A stretch of 64,000 nucleotides of DNA. It comes from Fulvitalea axinellae. Lineage in GTDB: Bacteria; Bacteroidota; Bacteroidia; Cytophagales; Cyclobacteriaceae. Shown here piece by piece: positions 17,802-26,325 of this stretch (positions are counted from its first letter, which is position 1; each line of letters starts with the position of its first letter). The notes under the pieces were generated by a model. That model did no database searches. It saw only the letters and a program-made list of their open reading frames with translations, and had not been told where the DNA came from. The position numbers and the translations under genes are program-made. The stretch is from contig NZ_AP025314.1 of assembly GCF_036492835.1 (NCBI RefSeq), forward strand, positions 3,700,010 to 3,764,009, in the 5' to 3' direction.

Positions 17802-19151
17802 ATGCGCAGGCAAACATTGCAACGGAAAAGAAAAACGCGGAATTCCGCCCACGGACCGGGAGGAACTTCATCCGCAAACTTCTTTCCGAACAGCAAAGTG
17901 CTCCAACGCCTGGAAAATTACCAGCGCATAGCCGACAAGGCCAACGACAAACAGCAACCCATACAGCCGATGCTTACCAGTTTGGGCTTCCGTAACCTTA
18001 TTGCGCCCGGTCTAATTGAGTTCCGCCCGTTTTTCATTAAGTATCCAGAGTTGGGAGAGGTGGATCACCTACTTTACGAATACGCTTACGTTAGGGATCC
18101 TAAGTCGGAAGAAGGGGTCAGAACACGACTGGAACTTATCATCAAGATGGAAAGAGCCATAAACCGCTACCATGCCAAACATCCCGTCGCCGTATTCGCC
18201 GCTTCCGACACCGGATTGCCGACGCCTACCAGCATGGACGTGGTGGTATTCAAAACCATGGACGAATTCGAAAAGGAATTTCAGCAACTTATCCAACTCA
18301 CTATCGAAAGCGGGTTTCCGCTGGCCCTGCCTAATTTCGGACGGAAATCGGTGGCCATAGCCAACCGCCGGGGCCAAACGGATGACTTTACGTTGCTGGA
18401 CTTTTCGCCAAACTTGGGCACCGACGCCACGCTAAGCCTTTGGAACAAAATAGTGTACGAAGACTCGGACATTTCAGTCCACGACGCTACCGTAGAACCA
18501 AACCTCCAAGTAGACGAAGACACTGGCCGACGTTTCGGCACACCCGTGCATTGGGAGGAAGAGGGTGATTCAGGCAAAGAGGAGTTCTTCGTTACCTGTT
18601 CCCCCACCGGACGCCCTGCTCCAACGTTCCTTTCGGAACAATCCTATCGGTTTTATTCCCATATAGCCCGGCTATTGGGCACCGATACCGGCTATACTTT
18701 GATAGACAATCTGGTCAAGACTTGTGCGGAGACCCGACAACCAGCGAACATCACGCTGGAAAAGCCCAAAAATCCGCCGAATTCAACACTTACGCTTGGC
18801 CCAAACGCCGTGATTCCCGCACTACGCAATGCGGTGACGGCCCCTCCGCCAAGCGAAAGAACCGAACTCAAGCTCTCGCTTCCGGACACGAACGCCGGAG
18901 CGATGCTTCAACCCATCCCGTCGGCAAGCGCCAGCGCCGCCAAATACACGGTAATGCCTACCTATACATGGACCGCCACGCAACTCTCCGGCCTCTTAAG
19001 TGCCCTGCGTGGCGAACACCGCCGAAACGCCGAGCGGGCTCACGGATTCGGACAATATATTAATCCTATGCGCAGAGAGGTTGACCTGCCTCCTATACAC
19101 CATGTCAGGCAGGTTTACCTTCCTTTTCACCAAGGCCAATCGCGCCGCTAA
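17802..19151 (+). CDS. Uncharacterised protein with injection-system-cargo-like leader
   Basis: The protein has 449 residues and I do not recognise a named domain. Residues 1-55 form a basic, disordered leader ending in YQRIADKANDKQQPIQ, which resembles the leader of DUF4157-type proteins associated with extracellular contractile injection systems (eCIS) in Bacteroidota. A helical stretch at about 95-120 (TRLELIIKMERAINRYHAKHP, in segments) resembles helices also seen in such proteins. The centre (about 140-310) is alpha/beta with KSVAIANRRGQTDDFTLLDFSP in segments. The end is Pro/Ser/Ala rich followed by a basic tail. No signal peptide is present, which fits loading into an injection system from the cytoplasm. 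The eCIS link is inference; no eCIS structural gene is in this window. Confidence 0.5.
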   Translation: MRRQTLQRKRKTRNSAHGPGGTSSANFFPNSKVLQRLENYQRIADKANDKQQPIQPMLTSLGFRNLIAPGLIEFRPFFIKYPELGEVDHLLYEYAYVRDPKSEEGVRTRLELIIKMERAINRYHAKHPVAVFAASDTGLPTPTSMDVVVFKTMDEFEKEFQQLIQLTIESGFPLALPNFGRKSVAIANRRGQTDDFTLLDFSPNLGTDATLSLWNKIVYEDSDISVHDATVEPNLQVDEDTGRRFGTPVHWEEEGDSGKEEFFVTCSPTGRPAPTFLSEQSYRFYSHIARLLGTDTGYTLIDNLVKTCAETRQPANITLEKPKNPPNSTLTLGPNAVIPALRNAVTAPPPSERTELKLSLPDTNAGAMLQPIPSASASAAKYTVMPTYTWTATQLSGLLSALRGEHRRNAERAHGFGQYINPMRREVDLPPIHHVRQVYLPFHQGQSRR

Positions 19152-19205
19152 GGCTTAAGCTGTCAATTTCCCGTACTATTCTCACATCCTCAGCGTTCAT
19201 TTTTG

Positions 19206-19213
19206 TAAGTTTG
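19206..19213 (+). promoter_or_regulatory. Possible -7 element upstream of ispG
   Basis: TAAGTTTG matches the Bacteroidota consensus TAnnTTTG exactly and lies 55 bases before the ispG start. No convincing -33 TTG/TTTG is seen at the expected distance. Confidence 0.35.
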
Positions 19214-19268
19214 TACAGGACCTACTACGGTCAAGAATGATTCGGACGAATTTTTTCATCCATTGAAA

Positions 19269-21251
19269 ATGAGCGAGAACAACATCTTGTATTGCGATAG
19301 CCTGACGGCATATTCAAGAAGAAAGACCGTGGAGGTCAATATAGGGGGCGTGCCCATGGGCGGCGACAATCCCATCCGTATCCAGTCCATGACCACCGTG
19401 GACACCATGGACACCGAAGGTTCGGTAGCCGAGGTGTTGCGTCTGGTGGAGGCCGGATGCGAATACGTACGTCTCACGGCGCCTAGCGTCAAAGAGGCCG
19501 AAAACCTGGCCAATATCAAAAACGAGCTCCGCGCCCGCGGCTGTAACGTTCCTTTGGTGGCCGACATCCACTTTACGCCAAACGCCGCCGAGGTGGCCGC
19601 GCGCATCGTGGAGAAAGTACGAGTAAACCCCGGCAACTACGCCGACAAGAAGCGCTTTCAGGAAATAGACTATACCGACGAGGAATACGCCTCCGAACTG
19701 GAACGTATCCGTGAGAAGTTCGCCCCCTTGGTGGAGCTTTGCAAAGAGCACGGCACGGCCATGCGTATCGGCACTAACCATGGTTCGCTTTCCGATCGTA
19801 TCATGAGCCGTTATGGCGACACGCCGTTCGGAATGGTGGAATCGGCTTTGGAGTTTATCCGCATCTGCGAAGATATGGATTACGACCAGCTTACTGTTTC
19901 CATGAAATCCAGCAACCCGCAGGTGATGGTGCAGGCCTATCGCCTTTTGGTTCAGAAGCTGGACGAGGAAGGTTTGAAGCCTTACCCGTTACATCTTGGT
20001 GTGACCGAGGCCGGCGAAGGCGAAGACGGTCGTATCAAATCGGCTGTGGGAATCGGAACACTCTTGGAAGACGGCTTGGGCGACACAGTCCGCGTTTCCT
20101 TGACCGAAGCTCCGGAATATGAACCGCCCGTAGCCCGCAAACTCGTGGCTCGATATGACGACCGTACAGGACATGCGCAGGTAGCGCCAGTTGACAACGC
20201 TCCGGTTGATCCGTTCCGCTTCCAACGTCGTGAGACGGTACAGGTAGCCGATTTCGGAGGCAAGCAGGTACCGCGCGTTATTGCCGATATGCACGACGTG
20301 GCCGAGACCGGCGTAACGAACAAAGACCTTGGCGCCGTGGGGCATCACTACCTTTCGGCTACCGATAAATGGCATTTGGCCGATATGGCCGCCGATTATG
20401 TTTATACGGGTGATTTCCCGATGGACTTCGAATTGCCTAGCGCATTGAAGGAAGTCGTGGACTTCGAGGCTTGGAAAGGCTTGGAAGACACCGAAAACCG
20501 CTTCCCGCTCCTGAAGGCATCCGAGCTTGAAGGCGAAGCCCCGCATCCCGAGCTGAACTTCATCTTGGTAAAAGCTTCCGACCTTTCGGAAGAAATCTTC
20601 GCCAAGTTTAAGAACAAGAACAATATCGTATTGGTATTAGAGACGGAAAACGCCCACGGCATGGCCGAACAGCGCCGTTTCTTCTTCCAATTGATCGAGA
20701 AAGAAATCAAGCTTCCCGTCGTCATATTGCGTGACTACGCCGATATGGACGAGGAAGACCTTCAGATACACGCCTCCACCGAAATGGGCGCCCTCCTTGT
20801 GGACGGCCTCGGCGACGGTGTATTGCTGCGTCGCAAGACTCCGGCCCTCGACGCCGACGCCCTGCGCAACGTGCTCAAGCGCCACAACAGCGTAGCCTTC
20901 GGACTCTTGCAGGCCGCCCGTATGCGCGTCACCAAAGCCGAGTACATCTCTTGCCCTTCATGCGGTCGTACGCTCTTCGATTTGCAGGAGACCACCGCCA
21001 TGATCCGCAAGCGTACCGACCACCTCAAAGGCGTGAAGATCGGTATTATGGGATGCATCGTAAACGGTCCTGGCGAGATGGCCGACGCCGACTACGGTTA
21101 CGTAGGCTCCGGCAAAGGCAAGATCACCCTCTACCGTGGACAGGAAGTGGTAAAACGGGGCGTAAACTCGGAAGGCGCCGTGGACGAGCTGATCAACCTA
21201 ATCCGCGAAGACGGTAACTGGGTGGAGCCCGAGACTTCGCCAGTAGTCTGA
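19269..21251 (+). CDS. ispG: 4-hydroxy-3-methylbut-2-enyl diphosphate synthase (long form)
   Basis: IspG (GcpE) reduces methylerythritol cyclodiphosphate to HMBPP in the MEP isoprenoid pathway. At 660 residues this is the long form, found in Bacteroidota, Chlamydiae and plants, with a large middle insertion (about 285-540) between the N-terminal TIM barrel and the C-terminal iron-sulfur domain. The barrel begins IGGVPMGGDNPIRIQSMTTVDT; the 4Fe-4S ligands are the cysteines of ISCPSCGRT and of GIMGCIVNGPGEMADADYGYVG (in segments). I chose ATG 19269; a TTG lies two codons upstream. The gene stands alone and is followed by a hairpin at 21281-21308. Confidence 0.97.
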   Translation: MSENNILYCDSLTAYSRRKTVEVNIGGVPMGGDNPIRIQSMTTVDTMDTEGSVAEVLRLVEAGCEYVRLTAPSVKEAENLANIKNELRARGCNVPLVADIHFTPNAAEVAARIVEKVRVNPGNYADKKRFQEIDYTDEEYASELERIREKFAPLVELCKEHGTAMRIGTNHGSLSDRIMSRYGDTPFGMVESALEFIRICEDMDYDQLTVSMKSSNPQVMVQAYRLLVQKLDEEGLKPYPLHLGVTEAGEGEDGRIKSAVGIGTLLEDGLGDTVRVSLTEAPEYEPPVARKLVARYDDRTGHAQVAPVDNAPVDPFRFQRRETVQVADFGGKQVPRVIADMHDVAETGVTNKDLGAVGHHYLSATDKWHLADMAADYVYTGDFPMDFELPSALKEVVDFEAWKGLEDTENRFPLLKASELEGEAPHPELNFILVKASDLSEEIFAKFKNKNNIVLVLETENAHGMAEQRRFFFQLIEKEIKLPVVILRDYADMDEEDLQIHASTEMGALLVDGLGDGVLLRRKTPALDADALRNVLKRHNSVAFGLLQAARMRVTKAEYISCPSCGRTLFDLQETTAMIRKRTDHLKGVKIGIMGCIVNGPGEMADADYGYVGSGKGKITLYRGQEVVKRGVNSEGAVDELINLIREDGNWVEPETSPVV

Positions 21252-21280
21252 GCGTATTAAAGAAGACAAAAAATCATAAT

Positions 21281-21308
21281 GTAGAGACAGGGTACGCCCT
21301 GTCTTTAC
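21281..21308 (+). repeat. REP-like hairpin after ispG
   Basis: GTAGAGACAGGG (21281-21292) and CCCTGTCTTTAC (21297-21308) pair over 12 positions with one G-T, with a TACG loop. It can serve as the ispG terminator. Its form resembles the GTAGAGAC...GTCTCTAC palindromes that occur as dispersed extragenic repeats in some bacteria. Confidence 0.6.
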
Positions 21309-21321
21309 GTATATTACAGAT

Positions 21322-21439
21322 AAGTAGTACAAAGTAAATAGTAAAGCGTAAAGAGACTGCTCGGAAAAACCTAAATCCAAATAAATCTACAGGTTACCCC
21401 TTCAGGCACTCCTCACTCAAAGCATAAACTATTTCACTG
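21322..21439 (+). repeat. Dispersed intergenic repeat, copy A
   Basis: A 42-base block at 21322-21363 (AAGTAGTACAAAGTAAATAG onward to GACTGCTCG) recurs at 37265-37306 with one difference. A second identical block of 16 bases, ATAAACTATTTCACTG, lies at 21424-21439 and recurs at 37368-37383. The distance between blocks is 102 bases here and 103 in the other copy, so the unit is about 118 bases. A diverged short copy is at 35071-35142. Confidence 0.75.
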
Positions 21440-21476
21440 AATGTACTTCTGAAGAAAGACCTAAATAAAACAGGCC

Positions 21477-21528
21477 GTCGCAAGGCTCCAGCCTTGTGAC
21501 CAACCAAACAGCAAGGTTCCAACCTTGC
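21477..21528. repeat. Pair of REP-like palindromes
   Basis: Two hairpins lie side by side. The first is GTCGCAAGG-CTCCAG-CCTTGTGAC at 21477-21500 with one wobble pair. The second is the near-perfect GCAAGGTT-CC-AACCTTGC at 21511-21528. Both share the CAAGG core, suggesting related extragenic elements. They precede the DUF6728 gene by about 30 bases. Confidence 0.55.
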
Positions 21529-21559
21529 CACACCACCCTCCACACAAACCCCGACAATC

Positions 21560-21769
21560 ATGAGCTCCGAAAACCGCAAAAAACCACAAGAAAACGCCAG
21601 CCTAAAAGACTACTTCAAGATAGGCGACCTCTTCGGCTACTTCTTCCGCAAGAAAGACCCGAATCGTCCCGGAGGCATCTACCTAAAAATGATGCACGGC
21701 ATCAACAAATTCTCGATTCTCGTCTTCCTTTTGGCCGTGATTTACTTGGTGGCTAAGCGATTCTTTTAA
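21560..21769 (+). CDS. DUF6728 family small membrane protein
   Basis: A 69-residue protein with a polar N-terminus, the conserved stretch LKDYFKIGDLFGYFFRKKDP and MMHGINKFSI, and one C-terminal membrane helix (about 49-65). It matches the short Bacteroidota family DUF6728, whose function is unknown. It stands between ispG and the Septu pair, on the same strand as both, with 24 bases to the next gene. Confidence 0.8.
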   Translation: MSSENRKKPQENASLKDYFKIGDLFGYFFRKKDPNRPGGIYLKMMHGINKFSILVFLLAVIYLVAKRFF

Positions 21770-21793
21770 GTCTATTTTTAAACAATAAAAACT

Positions 21794-23065
21794 ATGTGGA
21801 TCAAGAATCTTAAGATAGAAAACTTCAGATGCTTCGCCCAACAACTCCTTGAACTGCAGGAAGGCGCAAACATTCTGATAGGCGACAACGCAACGGGTAA
21901 AACATCCATACTCGAAGCCCTTAAGATTGCTCTAGGTAGTTTTTATTTCGGTATAGACGCCAGCCAAGCCACTTCGCCTTCCATTAGCCAAAACCGGGAC
22001 GTCCGGCTAATACAAAACGAAAGAGGGCAATGGGACGCCCACCGACCGGTAAAGGTCAAAGCCGAAGGCAACGTATTTGGGACAGAGGTAGTATGGGAAC
22101 GGGCCTTGAATAGCGCCAAAGGCAAAACTACAACAGGGCTTCTCGCGGACTTGAAAGAGGCAATACACAACGCTTATAACACTGAAGAAAGCTTATCACT
22201 ACCGTTATTAGCTTACTACTCCACCGCCAGACTACAAAGCCAAAGAAAAGAAACCGAACCGTTCCGCCAAGGGGAACGCTACGAAGCGTATTACAATGCG
22301 CTGGAAGCCAGCTCCACTGTTAGTCGTTTCAAACAATGGTTCGAAAACCAAGACCGTATATCCTATCAGGAAGGCCAGCAAACATCCGCACTGCGTTCCG
22401 TTAGCCGAGCTATTCAAAACTGCTTGCCAAATTGTGACAGAATAAGCTATGACGCCCGCCTTACCGAGATAGTCATCATGGCTGAAGACGGGACCAAGAC
22501 CCCTTTCCCATTGATGAGTGACGGATACCAGCTGATCACCGCCATGGTGGGCGATATCGCGTACCGTTGCGCGGTACTCAACGCGCACTTGGAAGAGCGT
22601 TGTCTCGAAGACACGCCGGGAGTGGTACTGATTGACGAGATCGAGATGCACCTCCACCCTTCTTGGCAACAGCGGGTAGTCAATGATTTGGCCCGAACTT
22701 TCCCTAAAATACAGTTTGTCATCACCACACACTCGCCGATAGTACTCGGCGGAGCCAAAGCCAACGTTATACGCCTAGGCGACCCCAACGCCGAAGATAA
22801 CACCCCCGAAAGCGGCGTACTGGCTTATGGCCGTAGTCCGGAGCATATCATGTACGGCGAGCAGGGCGTAAAAACACGGCCTACCGAAATCGTCAACCGG
22901 ATCAAGGAGTTCTATTCCCTTTTGGAGAAAAAGGAAATGGAAGAAGCCGAAAAGATTCTGCAGTCTCTCTTTATCCAAGGGTTTGGCGAAGACGACCCCG
23001 ATACCGTACAGGCGCAACGCAATTACGACTTCGCCCTTTGGGAGATGGAAAACGAAGGGGAATGA
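21794..23065 (+). CDS. ptuA: Septu defence ATPase PtuA
   Basis: This 423-residue ABC/SMC-like ATPase of the AAA_21 type matches PtuA, the ATPase of the Septu anti-phage system. The N-terminal part IKNLKIENFRCF is the usual opening of this class. Walker A GDNATGKTS is at residues 30-38, Walker B with catalytic Glu in VVLIDEIEMHLHPSW at about 277-290, and the switch histidine in TTHSPIVLGG. The PtuB nuclease gene follows with an ATGA overlap. In Septu the PtuA oligomer holds PtuB and restrains it until phage infection. The assignment rests on the combination of this ATPase with a TIGR02646-type HNH protein directly behind it. Confidence 0.85.
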   Translation: MWIKNLKIENFRCFAQQLLELQEGANILIGDNATGKTSILEALKIALGSFYFGIDASQATSPSISQNRDVRLIQNERGQWDAHRPVKVKAEGNVFGTEVVWERALNSAKGKTTTGLLADLKEAIHNAYNTEESLSLPLLAYYSTARLQSQRKETEPFRQGERYEAYYNALEASSTVSRFKQWFENQDRISYQEGQQTSALRSVSRAIQNCLPNCDRISYDARLTEIVIMAEDGTKTPFPLMSDGYQLITAMVGDIAYRCAVLNAHLEERCLEDTPGVVLIDEIEMHLHPSWQQRVVNDLARTFPKIQFVITTHSPIVLGGAKANVIRLGDPNAEDNTPESGVLAYGRSPEHIMYGEQGVKTRPTEIVNRIKEFYSLLEKKEMEEAEKILQSLFIQGFGEDDPDTVQAQRNYDFALWEMENEGE

Positions 23066-23757
23066 GACATATAAAGAAAGATGGCGAACCCCGCGAGCTA
23101 ACCGCCTTCAAAGCAAAGGGAGGAACGAAATACGAAGGCGAGAATCTGGACAAAAGCCCTATCCAAACACAACTCCTGAAAGAACAAGGCGGACTTTGCG
23201 CCTATTGTATGTCACGCATCAAGGCCGAGCCTGGCAAAACACCAAAGATGGGGATAGAACACCTAAAAGACAGGGCGACCCACCCCGGACTTCAGCTCGA
23301 CTACAACAATATGCTGGGCGTGTGTTTGGGAGGAAAGAAGAAAAGAGAAACGGGCAAAGGCTCCAACAAAAAGGAAAACCTGCATTGCGACCAAAGCAAG
23401 GATTCCGACAAAGGCCACTTCGAACTCCGGTTTATGAATCCGCTATCAGAGCATGTGACAGCGCATTACACCTTTGCGGACGGCTATGTTCTACCAAATG
23501 ATTCCGACCAGCAAAAACTTATCGAAGCTGAGATTGAGCAAGCCCTGAACCTGAACAACGATTTCCTTGTGGAAAACAGGCGAAAGCTGATTAACGAACT
23601 TAAGGACAGATACACCAAAGACGTAAAGGGCAAAGGCAAAAGAGACAAGACAATATTCCTCAACAAAATGCTCAGGTTTTATAAGGAGCCGAACAAAAAC
23701 GGCCAATTACAGCCCTACTGCGAAGTGGCTATCCAATGGCTGGAAAGCAAAAAGTGA
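23062..23757 (+). CDS. ptuB: Septu defence HNH nuclease PtuB
   Basis: The 231-residue product has the form of PtuB (TIGR02646 family), the HNH nuclease of Septu and of retron Ec78. The zinc-binding pair is in GGLCAYCMSRI (Cys46, Cys49), the catalytic His in GIEHLKDR (His67), and the asparagine/cysteine part in LDYNNMLGVCLGG (Cys88) followed by HCDQSK. I chose ATG 23062, which overlaps the ptuA stop as ATGA; the longer frame from TTG 23038 is less likely. No reverse transcriptase or msr-like region is adjacent, so this is a stand-alone Septu and not a retron. Confidence 0.85.
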   Translation: MRHIKKDGEPRELTAFKAKGGTKYEGENLDKSPIQTQLLKEQGGLCAYCMSRIKAEPGKTPKMGIEHLKDRATHPGLQLDYNNMLGVCLGGKKKRETGKGSNKKENLHCDQSKDSDKGHFELRFMNPLSEHVTAHYTFADGYVLPNDSDQQKLIEAEIEQALNLNNDFLVENRRKLINELKDRYTKDVKGKGKRDKTIFLNKMLRFYKEPNKNGQLQPYCEVAIQWLESKK

Positions 23758-23796
23758 CAACAGCGTTCCCGATCCTTTCCAACCCCACCAAACCAA

Positions 23797-24135
23797 TCAC
23801 TCCCTCACCGCCATAAAGCCCGATTTGTCGCCGTTTCCTATTATCAGATAGCCCTCAATCACGTCCTTCTTACACTCGCAAACGTACCCATAGCCAGAGG
23901 CATCATCGCATTCGGCATTGCCTTCCCAAGTAAACTCAAAGCGGGAAGGTTGTTTTTTGAAAGCGCTCACCCCTCCATAAAAATAGCCATGTACCAGACC
24001 AAATTGGAACTCTCCTGAGCCGTCGGGCTTGATCTCGATATACGCCCGCGTTTCCATATGCAGGTAGTCGTCACCCCAAGCGTCCATATACTCGATTAGC
24101 CAACGGCCTTCTATTTTCTCAAGTGTAATTGCCAT
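23797..24135 (-). CDS. Conserved hypothetical protein, beta-rich
   Basis: A cytoplasmic protein of 112 residues without signal peptide. It has the order RWLIEYMDAWGDDYLHME, then DGSGEFQFGLVHGYF, then FEFTWEGNAECDDASGYGYV, ending in GNGDKSGFMA. I recall similar short proteins in many phyla with the same GxGEFQFG and WEGN elements; they are uncharacterised. The gene is convergent with ptuB, 39 bases away, and may be a passenger of the accessory region. Confidence 0.65.
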   Translation of the reverse strand: MAITLEKIEGRWLIEYMDAWGDDYLHMETRAYIEIKPDGSGEFQFGLVHGYFYGGVSAFKKQPSRFEFTWEGNAECDDASGYGYVCECKKDVIEGYLIIGNGDKSGFMAVRE

Positions 24136-24220
24136 GTTTTCTGTATTCTTTATTGAAGTGCAGAACTATTTAAAGATATATCAAGCTCAAAGACAGTTCG
24201 TAACAGCAGCTATAATCCCA

Positions 24221-25585
24221 TCAATCCCGCACCTCCACACCTTCCATAAAAGTAACATCAAGCCCTCTATTCTTAGCGTAGATATACCTGAAGCAGGCCT
24301 CGGCGAAGCTTTTCCAAGCCTTATGGTGTTGGCTTTTGTTGGCGTTGCGGAATTCAAGTATTACACCTCGTTTGGAACCGTTCTTACCCACCTTGTCCGT
24401 TTTGTCGGCCAATGCCCCGAGCGATCCCAAGTCACCTGCGAAGCGAGGGTCCGGATAGTTGCGGGCGCATAGCTGGTCATGACCGAACGGAATACCCCGT
24501 AGCCAAGCGTCACGGCTCAAACTAGCCAAGCGTCCCCATTGCCCTTTGGGAAGGATCTTGGTATGCGTGCCGTAAGGGAAGATCACATGGTTCAGAGGTA
24601 AAAGCCCCAATTCCTTATTCAAACGCTGGAATATCTCCATCCACAGCTTATCGCCTTGGGCACGCAAAACGTCTTTCGTCTCTTGCGAGAGCAAAGAAAA
24701 CATAGTCCCGAAATCCGTGCGGGACAGAAGCGACACAAAGGTCTTGGGAACATAGTGAACGGGATCCGATGCCGAGATAAGATAAAGCCCGATCATATGT
24801 GCCAAGCCCGCCAGCTCACCGTCCTGTAGAATAGGGAACTCGGTACTCAGGTCAAGTACACTACGAGAGACATCCTTATGAAAGTGCCGTGTACGATGAC
24901 GTTGCAGGGGATCCGACACGAAGTTACTGACACTCATCAACTGCTCCCTGCCTTCCCGACGACGATCCAACTCCACGGCCGTCTCCTCCTCGCTTTCCGA
25001 TGAGGTTTCCTCAAACACCTTCGGCAGGCTGTCCAAAGCCATGCCCGCCGTAAATTGAAAGTGTCCCGTAGGCTCGCCAGGCTTAAACAGTTGCGCTTCG
25101 GACTCGGTAGCCGGAACCGTCCCGAAACCCTCTAGGTCTCGCATAGGCATAAGCGGTTCCTTTTGTTCCGAGATTCGCTCCGTCATGCGCTCAATCTCCT
25201 CGAATGTCTGAGAAAGACGCCGAAAGCCCGCCTCCGTTTCTTCAAACGGCTCGGTGATCAACTCGAATATGGGGGAGCCGTTGGTAGGGGCGCCCAAGTC
25301 AGTCTCCACTTTGAAGTCATTGCCCTGAAGCATTAACTCCCCTTTTTTGTAAGGGCGCTCGGCATGCAATTCCTCTTCCGGCAACTCCTCGCCATGGCCC
25401 AAAGCCTCCAACCATCGGCCATAAGTGCCTGGCGACCTGAAAAACCTGTAACTGCAAATCTCTATCTCAAAGCCCAAAGCGCACTGGATCGCTTGCTGGC
25501 CGGACGGAGGGAAAACAGCCCGCCCCGCACCCTTGTCCGGGGCGTTTGTTTTATTGCTAGAAGTGGTTTTTCTTTTGAAACACAT
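24221..25585 (-). CDS. Amidoligase-like protein with injection-system-cargo-like leader
   Basis: The protein has 454 residues from ATG 25585; a GTG at 25618 would add 11. A basic, disordered leader (1-34) ends in GQQAIQ, comparable with QQPIQ in the protein encoded at 17802. Then GFEIE (38-42), FKVETD (91-96) and FELITEPF (107-114) follow the opening pattern of the amidoligase / glutamate-cysteine-ligase-like fold, where the first glutamates bind metal and substrate. A GHFQFTAGM segment near 180 takes the place of the usual HVHV motif. The C-terminal half is helical (LAGLAHMIGLYLISASD, RTDFGTMFSLL). Enzyme activity is unproven and the ligase assignment is inference. No signal peptide is seen. 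Confidence 0.5.
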   Translation of the reverse strand: MCFKRKTTSSNKTNAPDKGAGRAVFPPSGQQAIQCALGFEIEICSYRFFRSPGTYGRWLEALGHGEELPEEELHAERPYKKGELMLQGNDFKVETDLGAPTNGSPIFELITEPFEETEAGFRRLSQTFEEIERMTERISEQKEPLMPMRDLEGFGTVPATESEAQLFKPGEPTGHFQFTAGMALDSLPKVFEETSSESEEETAVELDRRREGREQLMSVSNFVSDPLQRHRTRHFHKDVSRSVLDLSTEFPILQDGELAGLAHMIGLYLISASDPVHYVPKTFVSLLSRTDFGTMFSLLSQETKDVLRAQGDKLWMEIFQRLNKELGLLPLNHVIFPYGTHTKILPKGQWGRLASLSRDAWLRGIPFGHDQLCARNYPDPRFAGDLGSLGALADKTDKVGKNGSKRGVILEFRNANKSQHHKAWKSFAEACFRYIYAKNRGLDVTFMEGVEVRD

Positions 25586-25669
25586 AGCGCTTTGGGGCGG
25601 GTGGCCGTAGTGTGGCACTCAAACCTACCGGTCCCGTAAGCTATGCAAAAACTAGGCGTAAATACAGTA

Positions 25670-26092
25670 TCACTTCTCGCTCAGGTCCCCGAGGAACGAC
25701 ACCTCGTACACCACCTTGGCATTATGCCCCGCCCTGGTGACCGTAACCGTATACACCCGCCGGGATTCCTCCTGCTTTTCCGTAATGACTACGGAAACAT
25801 CATCATATTCGCTTTCCACGCTTATTTTGGCTCCCTCGCCGGTATGGTTGGCGACGATCAGCCCGTAGACCACATAGGTGCCGTCATCGATAGACGTTAG
25901 CCCCACGTGCGGATAATCGCTCAAGTTCAGCGGAATGCCGTTGTCCCGCGCCAAGTTAAGCGCCTGTTGGTTTATCATCAGCCGTTTGAGCCCCAACTCC
26001 CGATGGTCCGGTTTTTCCGAAACGCTATCGCTATTGTCGCAAGCCTGAAGCGTAAAAATAAGGGCGAAGAAAAAGAACAGTTTCGTTTTCAT
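25670..26092 (-). CDS. Small lipoprotein of unknown function
   Basis: The product of 140 residues starts with a type II signal peptide whose lipobox LQAC gives a lipidated Cys18. The mature part has a helical RLMINQQALNLARDNGIPLNLSDYP in segments followed by beta strands (GTYVVYGLIVANHTGEGAKI, YTVTVTRAGHNAKVVYEVSF), probably one beta-sandwich domain. I chose ATG 26092 because it gives a proper lipoprotein signal; the frame extends 27 codons further upstream. No family was recognised. Confidence 0.65.
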   Translation of the reverse strand: MKTKLFFFFALIFTLQACDNSDSVSEKPDHRELGLKRLMINQQALNLARDNGIPLNLSDYPHVGLTSIDDGTYVVYGLIVANHTGEGAKISVESEYDDVSVVITEKQEESRRVYTVTVTRAGHNAKVVYEVSFLGDLSEK

Positions 26093-26286
26093 AAGATATA
26101 TCGGTAAATCCGTGGAGGCCAAACCGGAACACAGCGCTACGCCACTTTCCTTTACCGGAATCGCCACCAGCAAAAATCACCGCAAGATAACGAACGCCTG
26201 AAGGCTTATTCATAAGAGTGTTGACGAAGGGTTGTTTTTGGGGTTTGGTGGCGCAATCGTTAAATATTGCACTATGGTTTGAACAC

Positions 26287-26321
26287 AAAAAGCCCGATTC
26301 CACCACGGAATCGGGCTTTTT
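26287..26321. terminator. Bidirectional terminator
   Basis: AAAAAGCCCGATTCC (26287-26301) and GGAATCGGGCTTTTT (26307-26321) form a perfect 15-bp stem with a five-base loop and T-tracts on both strands. It directly follows the stop of the small nuclease gene (26326), closing the ATPase-nuclease operon. Confidence 0.85.
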
Positions 26322-26325
26322 GCGT

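Noticed and set aside
21794..23757. Retron Ec78-type system
   Set aside because: The PtuA/PtuB effectors match, but there is no reverse transcriptase or msr/msd-like region next to them.
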